Below are positions 1 through 5,539 of a stretch of DNA of 5,677 bases, one piece after another (within the stretch, counting starts at the first letter, position 1; each line of letters begins with the position of its first letter). The position numbers and the translations under genes were made by a program. Under the pieces are notes generated by a model that was not told the DNA's origin, ran no database searches, and worked only from the letters and a program-made list of their open reading frames with translations. The stretch covers positions 1-5,677 of the forward strand of contig JAITIH010000150.1 of NCBI GenBank assembly GCA_031279525.1. Direction: 5' to 3'. The stretch comes from Deltaproteobacteria bacterium (GTDB taxonomy: Bacteria; Desulfobacterota; Desulfarculia; Adiutricales; Adiutricaceae).

Positions 1-36
1 TTGGTCGGGGCTAGGCTGGGGATTGGTCGGGGCTAG
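1..36. repeat. Two copies of a 14-bp direct repeat at the left edge
   Basis: The word TTGGTCGGGGCTAG occurs exactly at 1-14 and again at 23-36, giving a 22-bp period with eight intervening bases (gctgggga). The first copy begins at base 1, so the array probably continues to the left. There is no coding frame here and no function can be assigned. Confidence 0.55.
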
Positions 37-115
37 CCGAAAACTTGGCCCGCCATAAGGCCAATCCGGCTTAAAGCCCAGTTCCTAAAGGGCGAGGCCC
101 ATCGCTCCCGCGGCG

Positions 116-158
116 AAAAATCAAAAAAGCCCCAGGTCGATCGCGGATTTTCCTGGCT
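116..158 (-). terminator. Weak candidate intrinsic terminator (minus strand)
   Basis: Read on the minus strand, AGCCAGG (158-152) can pair with CCTGGGGCT (136-128) with a two-base GG bulge. T6 (128-123) follows, then GA and another T5 (120-116). The 15-base loop and bulged 7-bp stem make it weak. It would act as a backup to the stronger hairpin at 215-248. Confidence 0.3.
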
Positions 159-207
159 AAAGCCGCTTAAGGGCTAAGACGCGGCGGGCCCGCGCCCCAG
201 TCGGGCC

Positions 208-250
208 TTAAAAGTCGATAGCGGCCGAGGGACGTCGGCCGCTATCGATT
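208..250 (-). terminator. Probable intrinsic terminator for the transposase-derived gene
   Basis: A perfect 14-bp inverted repeat pairs TCGATAGCGGCCGA (215-228) with TCGGCCGCTATCGA (235-248) around a 6-base loop. On the minus strand the stem is followed by CTTTTAA, a short U-tract. It lies about 150 bases beyond the stop codon of the minus-strand gene ending at 397, with nothing else to terminate. The plus strand lacks a T-run after the stem, so minus orientation is favoured. The modest T-run is the main doubt. Confidence 0.55.
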
Positions 251-396
251 GAAAAGCTTAAACGTTTTGGCCCTGGCCAAAAAAACGGCGGGCCTGGCCT
301 TCGGGGCGGGCCTAAGCTTGCCCCTCTCGGCCTGGCCCGCGGGCCAATAGGCGGTTTCCCCGCCCTATCCGCCATAGGGTTAGGGCGCTATAGGGC

Positions 397-1611
397 TTAG
401 TAATAAACGCCCTGGTTATAAATTACGTAATTGAAATCTTCCATGGCCCCTAAGGGCTTATGGCAGACCATACTCAGCTCCGCCTGGCTAACGTCGCGGC
501 TTATGTCGTGCCGCGCGTGGCTAACCCAGCAGTTGGGCCGCGGGGGATTGGGGCTTTCCGCTTGGCCCAAAAGCTTGGCCGTCGTCACGAAGCGGCTGGC
601 TCTCTGGCCCCGCCAGTTGGTGGATAAAAAAGAAAATATCTCCCGCCCCGGAAAGAGCTCCGAGCTAATGGGCCGGTGGGCGTGGCAGACGCGCAAAGGC
701 CGGCCGACGTAGTCGGCCAGGGCCTGTAGCCGCGTCTGCCACAGCTCGGCCCCATAACCGTGGACGGTTCCGCCGTGGGCGATCAGAAGAAGATAGTCCG
801 GGCTAACCGGAGGCCGCCTGGCCCTCTCCTCGTCCCACCAACCTAACAAAGACTCCAGGGCGAAGGCGGCCTCGTCCAGATCCGAGTCGACCACCGCAGG
901 TCCGGGGCTTTTGACTCGCTCGTAGTGCCAGCTCTCTAAGGGTATGGCCAAATGCCTCTGGCCGCCATGCCGGCGGACCTCGGCGAACGAGACCGGATCG
1001 ACGAGCTTTAAGGCGGCCTCGTCGTTGAATGGCGGCTCGACCTTCTTGGTGGCAAGACTTATGACTGGCAGCCTCTCCTTTAGGGCCAGGCCAATCTGGG
1101 CGGACAAAAAGCCGTTTTGCTCGTCGGCGACCTTCTCCCGCTGAGCCCGGAGAGCCTTGGCGCTAGCCGACCCAGAAAACGGCTGCCGGATGTAGCCGAG
1201 CTCGGCCAATAGGCCCCTAATCTCCCCTCGGGCGACCGTGAAGCCCTTTTTCCTAAGCTCTTCGAGGATGGCTAGCTCGCCGGCCTTGGTCCAAAGTCTA
1301 ATCGACTTTTGGCTGTGGGTCGCGAGATATTCGATGACATCCTCTAGGGCCCTTGAGACGCTTATCTCCTCAAGGTCGGGCGGCAGGTCAGTCGGGACGT
1401 CGTTAACGCTTTCGGCCAGCCCACCGGCTGGCCCGCTTAAGTTGCGCCGTTCGCGGCCGGAAAGTTCGGCCGGCTCTTTGGCTAAAGTCTCGTCACGGCC
1501 GTCGTTAACGGCCGCTCCGTTAAAATCGGCCCTCTCGGGGCCGGGTTCTTCGTCGCGTCGGGCCAAGCCCTCGGCGGGCCTAGCTTCTATTTTCGTCTTC
1601 TTAGCGCTCAA
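397..1611 (-). CDS. ISAzo13-family (Rhodopirellula-type DDE) transposase homolog with all catalytic residues lost
   Basis: Seen: a 404-residue frame from TTG at 1611, chosen because GAGG lies 8 bases upstream; the longest frame starts at TTG 1638 (413 aa), whose nearest GGAG is 15 bases away. Residues 1-76 are charged and low-complexity, with no obvious domain. Residues about 103-143 (RLWTKAGELAILEELRKKGF...LLAELGY) match the second helix-turn-helix of ISAzo13 transposases. The core follows: LPVISLATKKVE, a DEAAFALESLLGWWDEE stretch, LLLIAHGGTVHGYGAELW, VCHAHRP, FPGREIFSFLSTNW and a C-terminal FNYVIYN. Known family forms recalled from memory are PVISVDTKKKE, LLIxADxGGSNG, VCHYPPGTSKWNPIEHRLFSFI and WNYTIRP. 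Against these, the three catalytic acids are A187 (codon 1051-1053), H279 (775-777) and G322 (646-648). Inference: it cannot transpose, but the intact frame suggests a retained DNA-binding or regulatory role; a decaying relic without frameshifts is the alternative. Family assignment is firm; function is unknown. Confidence 0.85.
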   Translation of the reverse strand: MSAKKTKIEARPAEGLARRDEEPGPERADFNGAAVNDGRDETLAKEPAELSGRERRNLSGPAGGLAESVNDVPTDLPPDLEEISVSRALEDVIEYLATHSQKSIRLWTKAGELAILEELRKKGFTVARGEIRGLLAELGYIRQPFSGSASAKALRAQREKVADEQNGFLSAQIGLALKERLPVISLATKKVEPPFNDEAALKLVDPVSFAEVRRHGGQRHLAIPLESWHYERVKSPGPAVVDSDLDEAAFALESLLGWWDEERARRPPVSPDYLLLIAHGGTVHGYGAELWQTRLQALADYVGRPLRVCHAHRPISSELFPGREIFSFLSTNWRGQRASRFVTTAKLLGQAESPNPPRPNCWVSHARHDISRDVSQAELSMVCHKPLGAMEDFNYVIYNQGVYY

Positions 1612-1619
1612 TCTAAAAT

Positions 1620-1623
1620 CCTC
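1620..1623 (-). promoter_or_regulatory. Shine-Dalgarno favouring the TTG start at 1611
   Basis: On the minus strand GAGG (1623-1620) is followed by 8 bases (attttaga) and then TTG (1611-1609). This is better spaced than anything ahead of the first in-frame TTG at 1638. An in-frame TAA lies 12 bases upstream of the 1638 codon, so the frame cannot extend further. Confidence 0.5.
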
Positions 1624-1667
1624 AGAACGGATGGTCAATACGCCCGGCTTTTACTCCGGCCGGGACT

Positions 1668-1696
1668 ATTCAATTACTTAAAAGGGGGCTTGCCAA
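1668..1696 (-). promoter_or_regulatory. Tentative promoter of the transposase-derived gene
   Basis: On the minus strand TTGGCA (1696-1691) is separated by 17 bases from TTGAAT (1673-1668). The -35 is good (4/6) but the -10 is poor, lacking the conserved second-position A. It would start transcription near 1660, giving a leader of about 50 bases to the TTG at 1611. Its -35 box occupies the same bases as the -35 of the divergent SRP RNA promoter. Confidence 0.25.
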
Positions 1697-1718
1697 TCAA
1701 TTTCCTTTTGACTATAAT
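1690..1718 (+). promoter_or_regulatory. Sigma70-type promoter of the SRP RNA gene
   Basis: TTGCCA (1690-1695) and a perfect TATAAT (1713-1718) are separated by exactly 17 bases. Transcription is expected to begin at 1725-1727, precisely where the terminal helix of the SRP RNA starts. The agreement of promoter, spacing and RNA 5' end makes this a confident call and suggests strong constitutive expression. Confidence 0.85.
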
Positions 1719-1726
1719 GGCCCCTG

Positions 1727-1850
1727 GCTTATCGATGGAGCCTCTCGGCTCGGCGTAACGCCCAACCACTAACCCCGTCAGATCTGGAAGGAAGCAGCGG
1801 TCCGTGAACCTGGGCGTGTCGTGGAGTACCGGGGGGTTCCATCGATAAGC
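1727..1850 (+). ncRNA. ffs: Signal recognition particle RNA, bacterial small (4.5S-like) type
   Basis: This is the RNA core of the signal recognition particle. It binds Ffh through helix 8 and works with FtsY to target nascent membrane proteins. The diagnostic element is at about 1772-1801: CCCCGTCAG, then ATCTGGAAGG with the GGAA tetraloop, then AAGCAGCGG, nearly identical to the universal bacterial helix-8 motif. Flanking arms pair as expected: ACGCCCA (1757-1763) with TGGGCGT (1811-1817), and a terminal helix of about 22 bp from GCTTATCGATGGA (1727-1739) against TCCATCGATAAGC (1838-1850), continuing inward to 1748/1829 with a few G-U pairs. There is no Alu domain, so it is the short Gram-negative-type form of about 125 nt. 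It has its own promoter (1690-1718) and terminator. Exact mature ends may be trimmed by processing. Confidence 0.95.
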
Positions 1851-1857
1851 TTTTTTT
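1838..1857 (+). terminator. ffs: Intrinsic terminator built from the SRP RNA terminal helix
   Basis: The 3' strand of the SRP RNA terminal helix (ending AAGC at 1850) is followed at once by T7 (1851-1857). The RNA's own closing helix therefore serves as the terminator stem, and no separate hairpin is needed. Confidence 0.8.
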
Positions 1858-1921
1858 GGCCTTCGCCTTAGCGGCGACGGCCCCTTAGCCTCGATAGGCC
1901 CTCCCGGCCTGTTCCTCTCCC

Positions 1922-1948
1922 GCCGCGAGGCCTTTTGGCCCTCGCGGC
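1922..1948. repeat. GC-rich hairpin with TTTT loop
   Basis: GCCGCGAGGCC (1922-1932) pairs with GGCCCTCGCGGC (1937-1948) around a TTTT loop, with a single-base bulge. No T-run follows on either strand, so it is not a typical terminator. It may protect 3' ends in this convergent region. The role is unknown. Confidence 0.45.
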
Positions 1949-2045
1949 CTAAGGCCCTTTCGTGGCGTTTCGCCCCAAAAAAGGCCCTCCTCACGATTCT
2001 CTCTCCCCCAGAAACCCCATTAGCCACTTAGCTCCCCGCGGCCTA

Positions 2046-2142
2046 AGCCCTATCGACCCAAAGAGCCAACCTCGCTGGCCAGCGGCCATAGCCCTATTTG
2101 CCCCAAAAAGCCAACCTCGCTGGCCAGCGGCCATAGCCCTAT
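2046..2142. repeat. Imperfect tandem repeat of about 45 bp with an embedded 12-bp palindrome
   Basis: A 34-bp block at 2064-2097 recurs without mismatch at 2109-2142, 45 bases on. Each copy contains the perfect palindrome CGCTGGCCAGCG (2073-2084 and 2118-2129) and ends in AGCCCTAT. The same AGCCCTAT plus a diverged linker (ACCCAAAGAGCC versus CCCCAAAAAGCC) precedes each copy, and a partial third unit (CGCCCCAAAGAGC) follows to about 2155. It is noncoding. A pair of binding sites for a dimeric protein or REP-like hairpins are possible. Confidence 0.7.
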
Positions 2143-2211
2143 CGCCCCAAAGAGCATTTCTAACCCCGGCCAGCCTATCGCCCTAACGAGCTTTCGCCCG
2201 GATCGCCATGA

Positions 2212-2247
2212 CGAAAAAAGCCAGGATTTCGTTCCTGGCTTTTTTCG
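2212..2247 (-). terminator. Strong intrinsic terminator of glgP (symmetrical)
   Basis: A perfect 15-bp inverted repeat pairs CGAAAAAAGCCAGGA (2212-2226) with TCCTGGCTTTTTTCG (2233-2247) around a 6-base loop. The GC core (GCCAGG/CCTGGC) is flanked by A6 and T6, so on the minus strand it ends in T6, 18 bases past the glgP stop. The symmetry lets it also stop transcription arriving on the plus strand. Confidence 0.9.
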
Positions 2248-2264
2248 CGAAAAGACGAGGCCCT

Positions 2265-4799
2265 TTAGGCCCAGGCGACCAGGCCCATGACGAAGGGGTT
2301 GCCCAGCTTTTCCCGGCTAGCGGTGACCCGAGCCGTGTAGCCGAATCGGCCGGCCTGGCGACAGTCGATCTTGGCCGCATAGTTCCAGATTCCGCCATCC
2401 TGGCCGGTCGGGGTCATGGAGGTGATTTCCCGGTCGATGAATTCCCCTTGGTGGTCCATGGGCCCGTAGTAGATCTCCACCGTCACGTCCTCCGGGCTTA
2501 GGCCGCCTAAGCGGACCTTGGCGCTTAAGTCGACCGACTCGCCCACGGTCTTGGCCTCGCCGGCCACCCCGGACAGCTCCAATATGGCCACGTCGGTCCA
2601 GCTGGTCATGAGCTTATGCCGCCAGGCGGCCTGCTCGGCGGCGGCCTGGAAATTGTTGGAGATCAGATGGTTGTAGCGGTTCGAGCACTGGCGGTAAAAC
2701 CGCTCGAAGTAGTCGCGGACCATGCGGTGGGAGCTAAACTTGGGCACCAAGTCCCTGATGCTGGCCCGCATCATCTCGCACCAGGCCAAAGGAATGCCGT
2801 CCACAGTGCGGTTGTAGAAACTGGGGGCCACCTGCTGCTCCAAAAGGTTGTAGAGGGCCTGGCTCTCGGTCAGGTCCTGGAGCTCTTGATTGGCCTCCTC
2901 CTCCCCGCTGCCAATGGCCCAGCCGTACTGGGGGGCGTAGCCCTCGTCCCACCAACCGTCTAGGATCGAAAGGTTTAAGACCCCGTTGGCCAAGGCCTTC
3001 ATGCCGCTGGTCCCGCAGGCTTCCAGTGGCCGCCTGGGGTTATTGAGCCAAACGTCGCAGCCGGAGGTCAAAAGACAGGCCAGGAAGATGTTGTAGTTCT
3101 CGATGAAGAGGATGCGGTTGCTGAAGCGCTCTTCTCTAGAGTAGTGGATGATCTTCTTGATGAAAGCCTTGCCGTCGTTGTCCTGGGGGTGGGCTTTGCC
3201 GGCCACGATGATCTGGATGGGCCGCTCGGGGTTGTTTAAGATCTTGTCCAAGCGGTCGGGGTCGGAAAAGAGGAGGGTGGCCCTTTTGTAGGTGGCGAAG
3301 CGCCGGGCGAAGCCTATGGTTAGGGCGTCGGGGCTAAAGATCTCCATGGCCCGCTGCAGGCTGGAGGCCGGGGCCCCTTGCCTTTTGAGCTGGCGAAAGA
3401 GGGCTCGACGGGCGAAAGCCACGAGACGCTCGCGGGAGTGACAATGGGCCCGCCACAGCTCGGAGAGGGGGATCTGGTTAATGAACTGCCAGATGTGCTC
3501 GGGATCCGGGTCTTCCTTCCAGTCCTGGCCTAAGTAGCGGGTGTAAAGGCGGGAGATCTCCCTTGAGGCCCAAGAGGAGACGTGGATCCCGTTGGTGACC
3601 GAGTCGATGGGGGTGTCCTCCACCGGGGTCTTGGGCCAGATGCTCTGCCACATGCGGCGGCTGACCAGGCCGTGGAGCTTGCTGACCCCGTTGGCGAAGG
3701 AGGCCAGGCGCAGGGACAAAGGGGTCACCCCGAAGGGCTCATGCTCGTCGCGAGGGTTGACTCGGCCGTAGCCCAAAAGGACCGGCCAGCTGAGGCCCAG
3801 CTCTTTGCCGTACTCCTCTAAGTAGGCCCGGGCCAGGTCTGGGTGGAAGGTGTCGTTCCCGGCCGGAACCGGGGTGTGGGTGGTGAAGACGGTGGAGGCT
3901 TGGACCACCTCCCGGGCCGCGTCGAAGGACAGGCCATTCTCCTTTCTTAGGATGTTAATCCTCTCCAAGGCCGAAAAGGCGCTGTGGCCCTCGTTCATGT
4001 GGATGACCGTGGGGGTGATTCCCATGGCCTTAAGAGCCCTGACCCCGCCCACGCCCAAGACGATCTCCTGACGGATGCGCATCTCCCGGTCCCCGCCGTA
4101 GAGCTGGGAGGTGGTGGCCCGAATGTCCGGGGGGTTCTCGTCTAAGTCGGTGTCCAAAACGTACAAGGGCACCCGGCCGACCAAGATCCGCCAGACGGCC
4201 ACGGCGGCCTGGCGCTCCTTAAAGCGGACGTAGACCTTCACTTGCTGGCCGTTTTGGTTTTTGACCGGCTCGACCGGCATGGAGTCGAAGTCGTTGTTCG
4301 GGTAGTTCTCCATCTGCCAGCCGTCGTTGTTGAGGTATTGGGCGAAGTAGCCTTCCTGGTACAAAAGCCCCACCCACACCAAGGGGACGTTCAGGTCCGA
4401 GGCCGACTTTAGGTGGTCACCGGCCAAGATTCCTAAACCCCCGGAATAAATGGGCACGCAGGTGGTCAGGCCAAACTCGGCCGAAAAATAAGCCACGCAG
4501 GTCCGACCCTGGTCAATGGGCGGGGCGCTCATGTAAAGATCGAAGCGGTGGGCTATTTCCTCCAATTGGGAGACGAAGCCAGACTCTCGTTCCAGCTCGT
4601 CCAGCCGCTTTTGGTCGACCAAGCCCAAAAGGACCACGGGGTTATGGCCCGACTGCTCCCACAGCTGGGGGTCGACGCGCTGGAAAATGTCCCGTATCTC
4701 GCTCTGCCAGCTGAAAAAGACGTTGTAGGCCATCCGCCTTAGCGGGGTAAGCTTCTCCGGCAACCTGGGGACGACTTTAAATTCCTGTTTGGCTTTCAT
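2265..4799 (-). CDS. glgP: Alpha-glucan (glycogen) phosphorylase, GT35, DUF3417-containing type
   Basis: This cytosolic PLP enzyme phosphorolyses alpha-1,4-glucan ends to alpha-D-glucose-1-phosphate, the mobilising step for stored glycogen or maltodextrin. The protein is 844 residues, normal for the bacterial/archaeal 'alpha-glucan family phosphorylase' branch. Residues about 12-110 form the DUF3417 N-terminal domain (PRLPEKLTPLRRMAYNVFFS). The catalytic part follows: AYFSAEFGL (103-111), SGGLGILAGDHLKSASDLN (119-137), HMNEGHSAF (267-275), TTHTPVPAGNDTF (306-318), VTNGIHVSSW (401-410), GFARRFATYKR (496-506), AGKAHPQD (533-540) and the cofactor site EACGTSGMKALANG, with K601 as the PLP lysine. 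Residues about 735-844 form a C-terminal beta-rich extension usual in this branch. No key motif is missing and there is no frameshift. ATG 4799 is preceded by AGGAG at 6 bases. It stands alone, without other glg genes in the window, and ends at a strong terminator. The exact glucan preference cannot be read from sequence. Confidence 0.97.
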   Translation of the reverse strand: MKAKQEFKVVPRLPEKLTPLRRMAYNVFFSWQSEIRDIFQRVDPQLWEQSGHNPVVLLGLVDQKRLDELERESGFVSQLEEIAHRFDLYMSAPPIDQGRTCVAYFSAEFGLTTCVPIYSGGLGILAGDHLKSASDLNVPLVWVGLLYQEGYFAQYLNNDGWQMENYPNNDFDSMPVEPVKNQNGQQVKVYVRFKERQAAVAVWRILVGRVPLYVLDTDLDENPPDIRATTSQLYGGDREMRIRQEIVLGVGGVRALKAMGITPTVIHMNEGHSAFSALERINILRKENGLSFDAAREVVQASTVFTTHTPVPAGNDTFHPDLARAYLEEYGKELGLSWPVLLGYGRVNPRDEHEPFGVTPLSLRLASFANGVSKLHGLVSRRMWQSIWPKTPVEDTPIDSVTNGIHVSSWASREISRLYTRYLGQDWKEDPDPEHIWQFINQIPLSELWRAHCHSRERLVAFARRALFRQLKRQGAPASSLQRAMEIFSPDALTIGFARRFATYKRATLLFSDPDRLDKILNNPERPIQIIVAGKAHPQDNDGKAFIKKIIHYSREERFSNRILFIENYNIFLACLLTSGCDVWLNNPRRPLEACGTSGMKALANGVLNLSILDGWWDEGYAPQYGWAIGSGEEEANQELQDLTESQALYNLLEQQVAPSFYNRTVDGIPLAWCEMMRASIRDLVPKFSSHRMVRDYFERFYRQCSNRYNHLISNNFQAAAEQAAWRHKLMTSWTDVAILELSGVAGEAKTVGESVDLSAKVRLGGLSPEDVTVEIYYGPMDHQGEFIDREITSMTPTGQDGGIWNYAAKIDCRQAGRFGYTARVTASREKLGNPFVMGLVAWA

Positions 4800-4805
4800 T
4801 CGTTA

Positions 4806-4810
4806 CTCCT
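4806..4810 (-). promoter_or_regulatory. glgP: Shine-Dalgarno of glgP
   Basis: On the minus strand AGGAG (4810-4806) lies 6 bases ahead of the ATG at 4799-4797. This near-ideal site fixes the start codon. Confidence 0.85.
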
Positions 4811-4887
4811 AAAGCCGAAAGATACCGCCTCGCCAATACGGCCGAGACTTAAGGGTCCAGCGAACGAGGCCCTTGGCCTGGTCCCCC

Positions 4888-4923
4888 AAAAAACCAAAAA
4901 AGGGAAGCCCGAGCCAGCCTTCC
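4888..4923 (-). terminator. Weak attenuator-like hairpin in the glgP leader
   Basis: On the minus strand GGAAG (4923-4919) can pair with CTTCC (4907-4903). It is followed by C, T6, GG and another T6 (4901-4888). The stem is only 5 bp with an 11-base loop, so it may be chance. If real, it sits about 90-120 bases before the glgP ATG and downstream of the candidate promoter at 5149-5177. Confidence 0.2.
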
Positions 4924-5134
4924 GAAAGGATTCCGAAAGGGTTTAAGGCGTTTAGGGGAAAACCGAAGAGGGCCATGGCCTAAAGGGCCAGGCCAGTCTG
5001 GTAAACCCAAAGTCGGCCCAGGCCGTTAAAATTAGCCCGCGGGCCGAAACCGACCCCCCTAAAGGGGCCAGAGAAAAAACCGTAAGGAATGAAGGCCGCT
5101 TGACTTGAAAAGGTCTCCCCGCTTCCTTGTAGGC

Positions 5135-5164
5135 GATTTAATGTTCGTATTTTACCGCTAAATC
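5135..5164. promoter_or_regulatory. Inverted repeat straddling the candidate glgP -10 box
   Basis: GATTTA (5135-5140) and TAAATC (5159-5164) form a perfect 6-bp inverted repeat with 18 bases between, a centre-to-centre distance of 24 bases. The candidate -10 element lies between the arms, so a repressor operator is conceivable. The arms are short and AT-rich, so chance is likely. Confidence 0.25.
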
Positions 5165-5177
5165 AAGATAATTCCAA
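5149..5177 (-). promoter_or_regulatory. Candidate sigma70-type promoter for glgP
   Basis: On the minus strand TTGGAA (5177-5172; 4/6) and TAAAAT (5154-5149; 5/6) are separated by exactly 17 bases. They lie within the only AT-rich island of the upstream region. Transcription would start near 5142, leaving a leader of about 340 nt before glgP. No better promoter was seen closer to the gene. Confidence 0.5.
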
Positions 5178-5470
5178 ACGTTATTCCTCTGGCCTCCTCC
5201 TCGCCAAAGAGCCTTAAGCGCCCGAAAAAACGCAATCGGCCTGATTGTTTAGCCTTTTGGGGCCTTTTGGAGCGCCTATAAAGGCCAATTCCCTTAGGGT
5301 TAGGCCGCGGCCAGGCCGCGTCTGACCCTGGCCTTTAGCCTCCGGCGCCGCCCCTTTTAAGGCCGTAAGGCTGGCGCTTAAGCCAAAAAAACCAAAAAAA
5401 GCCCGAAAAGGTCCCCCCAAGGGCCAAGGGCTAGCCAAAACCAGGCCTAAACGCCCCCCTCGGCCCTGGC

Positions 5471-5499
5471 CTAAGGCCCCTTTTTGGCCTTGGCCTTAG
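5471..5499. repeat. GGCC-type inverted repeats
   Basis: CTAAGGCC (5471-5478) is perfectly inverted at GGCCTTAG (5492-5499). A competing shorter partner GGCCTT (5486-5491) lies between them. These alternative hairpins share their left arm. They belong to a stretch unusually dense in GGCC, and no function can be assigned. Confidence 0.4.
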
Positions 5500-5511
5500 A
5501 GGCCCAAGGCC

Positions 5512-5539
5512 CGTTTAGGGCTCTAAAAGGCCCTAAACG
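5512..5539. repeat. Perfect 10-bp inverted repeat (hairpin)
   Basis: CGTTTAGGGC (5512-5521) pairs perfectly with GCCCTAAACG (5530-5539) around an 8-base loop (tctaaaag). No U-tract follows on either strand, so it is not a canonical terminator. It could be a hairpin of an untranslated region or a protein site. Confidence 0.55.

Larger units (their letters stand above)
1..396. other. Noncoding region downstream of the transposase-derived gene
   Basis: I see no protein or RNA gene in these 396 bases. The stretch is GC-rich, with about 15 GGCC words. It contains the edge repeat (1-36), a weak terminator-like hairpin (116-158), a strong hairpin (215-248) and short inverted repeats just past the stop codon: CGCCCTA at 361-367 against TAGGGCG at 381-387, and the competing pair CCCTAT/ATAGGG at 363-368 and 374-379. 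It is the 3' flank of the minus-strand gene ending at 397. No convincing IS terminal inverted repeat was found in it. Confidence 0.6.
1858..2211. other. Noncoding convergent spacer between SRP RNA and glgP
   Basis: These 354 bases lie between the SRP RNA terminator and the glgP terminator and carry no supportable gene. They contain a strong hairpin (1922-1948) and an imperfect tandem repeat (2046-2142). Open frames here have no ribosome binding site, and one runs antisense through the SRP RNA, a classic spurious ORF. Confidence 0.6.

Noticed and set aside
265..282. TTTTGGCC/GGCCAAAA inverted repeat as a terminator
   Set aside because: The spacer is only two bases and the stem is not followed by a U-tract in a useful orientation.
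375..387. Telomere-like TAGGGTTAGGG word, also TTAGGGTTAGG near 5293-5303
   Set aside because: Only two short isolated copies, explained by the general abundance of CCTAA/TTAGG words in this DNA.
421..432. AATTACGTAATT perfect 12-bp palindrome
   Set aside because: It lies inside the last codons of the transposase homolog and is AT-rich; a chance palindrome is the simpler reading.
431..1681. Plus-strand open frames opposite the transposase homolog (431-712, 944-1144, 1238-1681)
   Set aside because: The minus-strand frame carries recognisable family motifs throughout; these are complementary-strand shadows of a GC-rich gene.
1674..2027. 117-codon minus-strand open frame
   Set aside because: It runs antisense through the whole SRP RNA gene and its terminator, including the conserved tetraloop region (translated as FLPDLTG). 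This is a well-known source of false protein calls.
1962..2186. 74-codon plus-strand frame across the 45-bp repeat
   Set aside because: Its repeated peptide (PKSQPRWPAAIAL) is simply the translated repeat, the period keeps frame only by chance of the 45-base spacing, and there is no Shine-Dalgarno.
5214..5438. 74-codon minus-strand frame with TTG start
   Set aside because: No ribosome binding site, no recognisable motif and low-complexity composition of the same GGCC/AAAAA words as the surrounding noncoding DNA.
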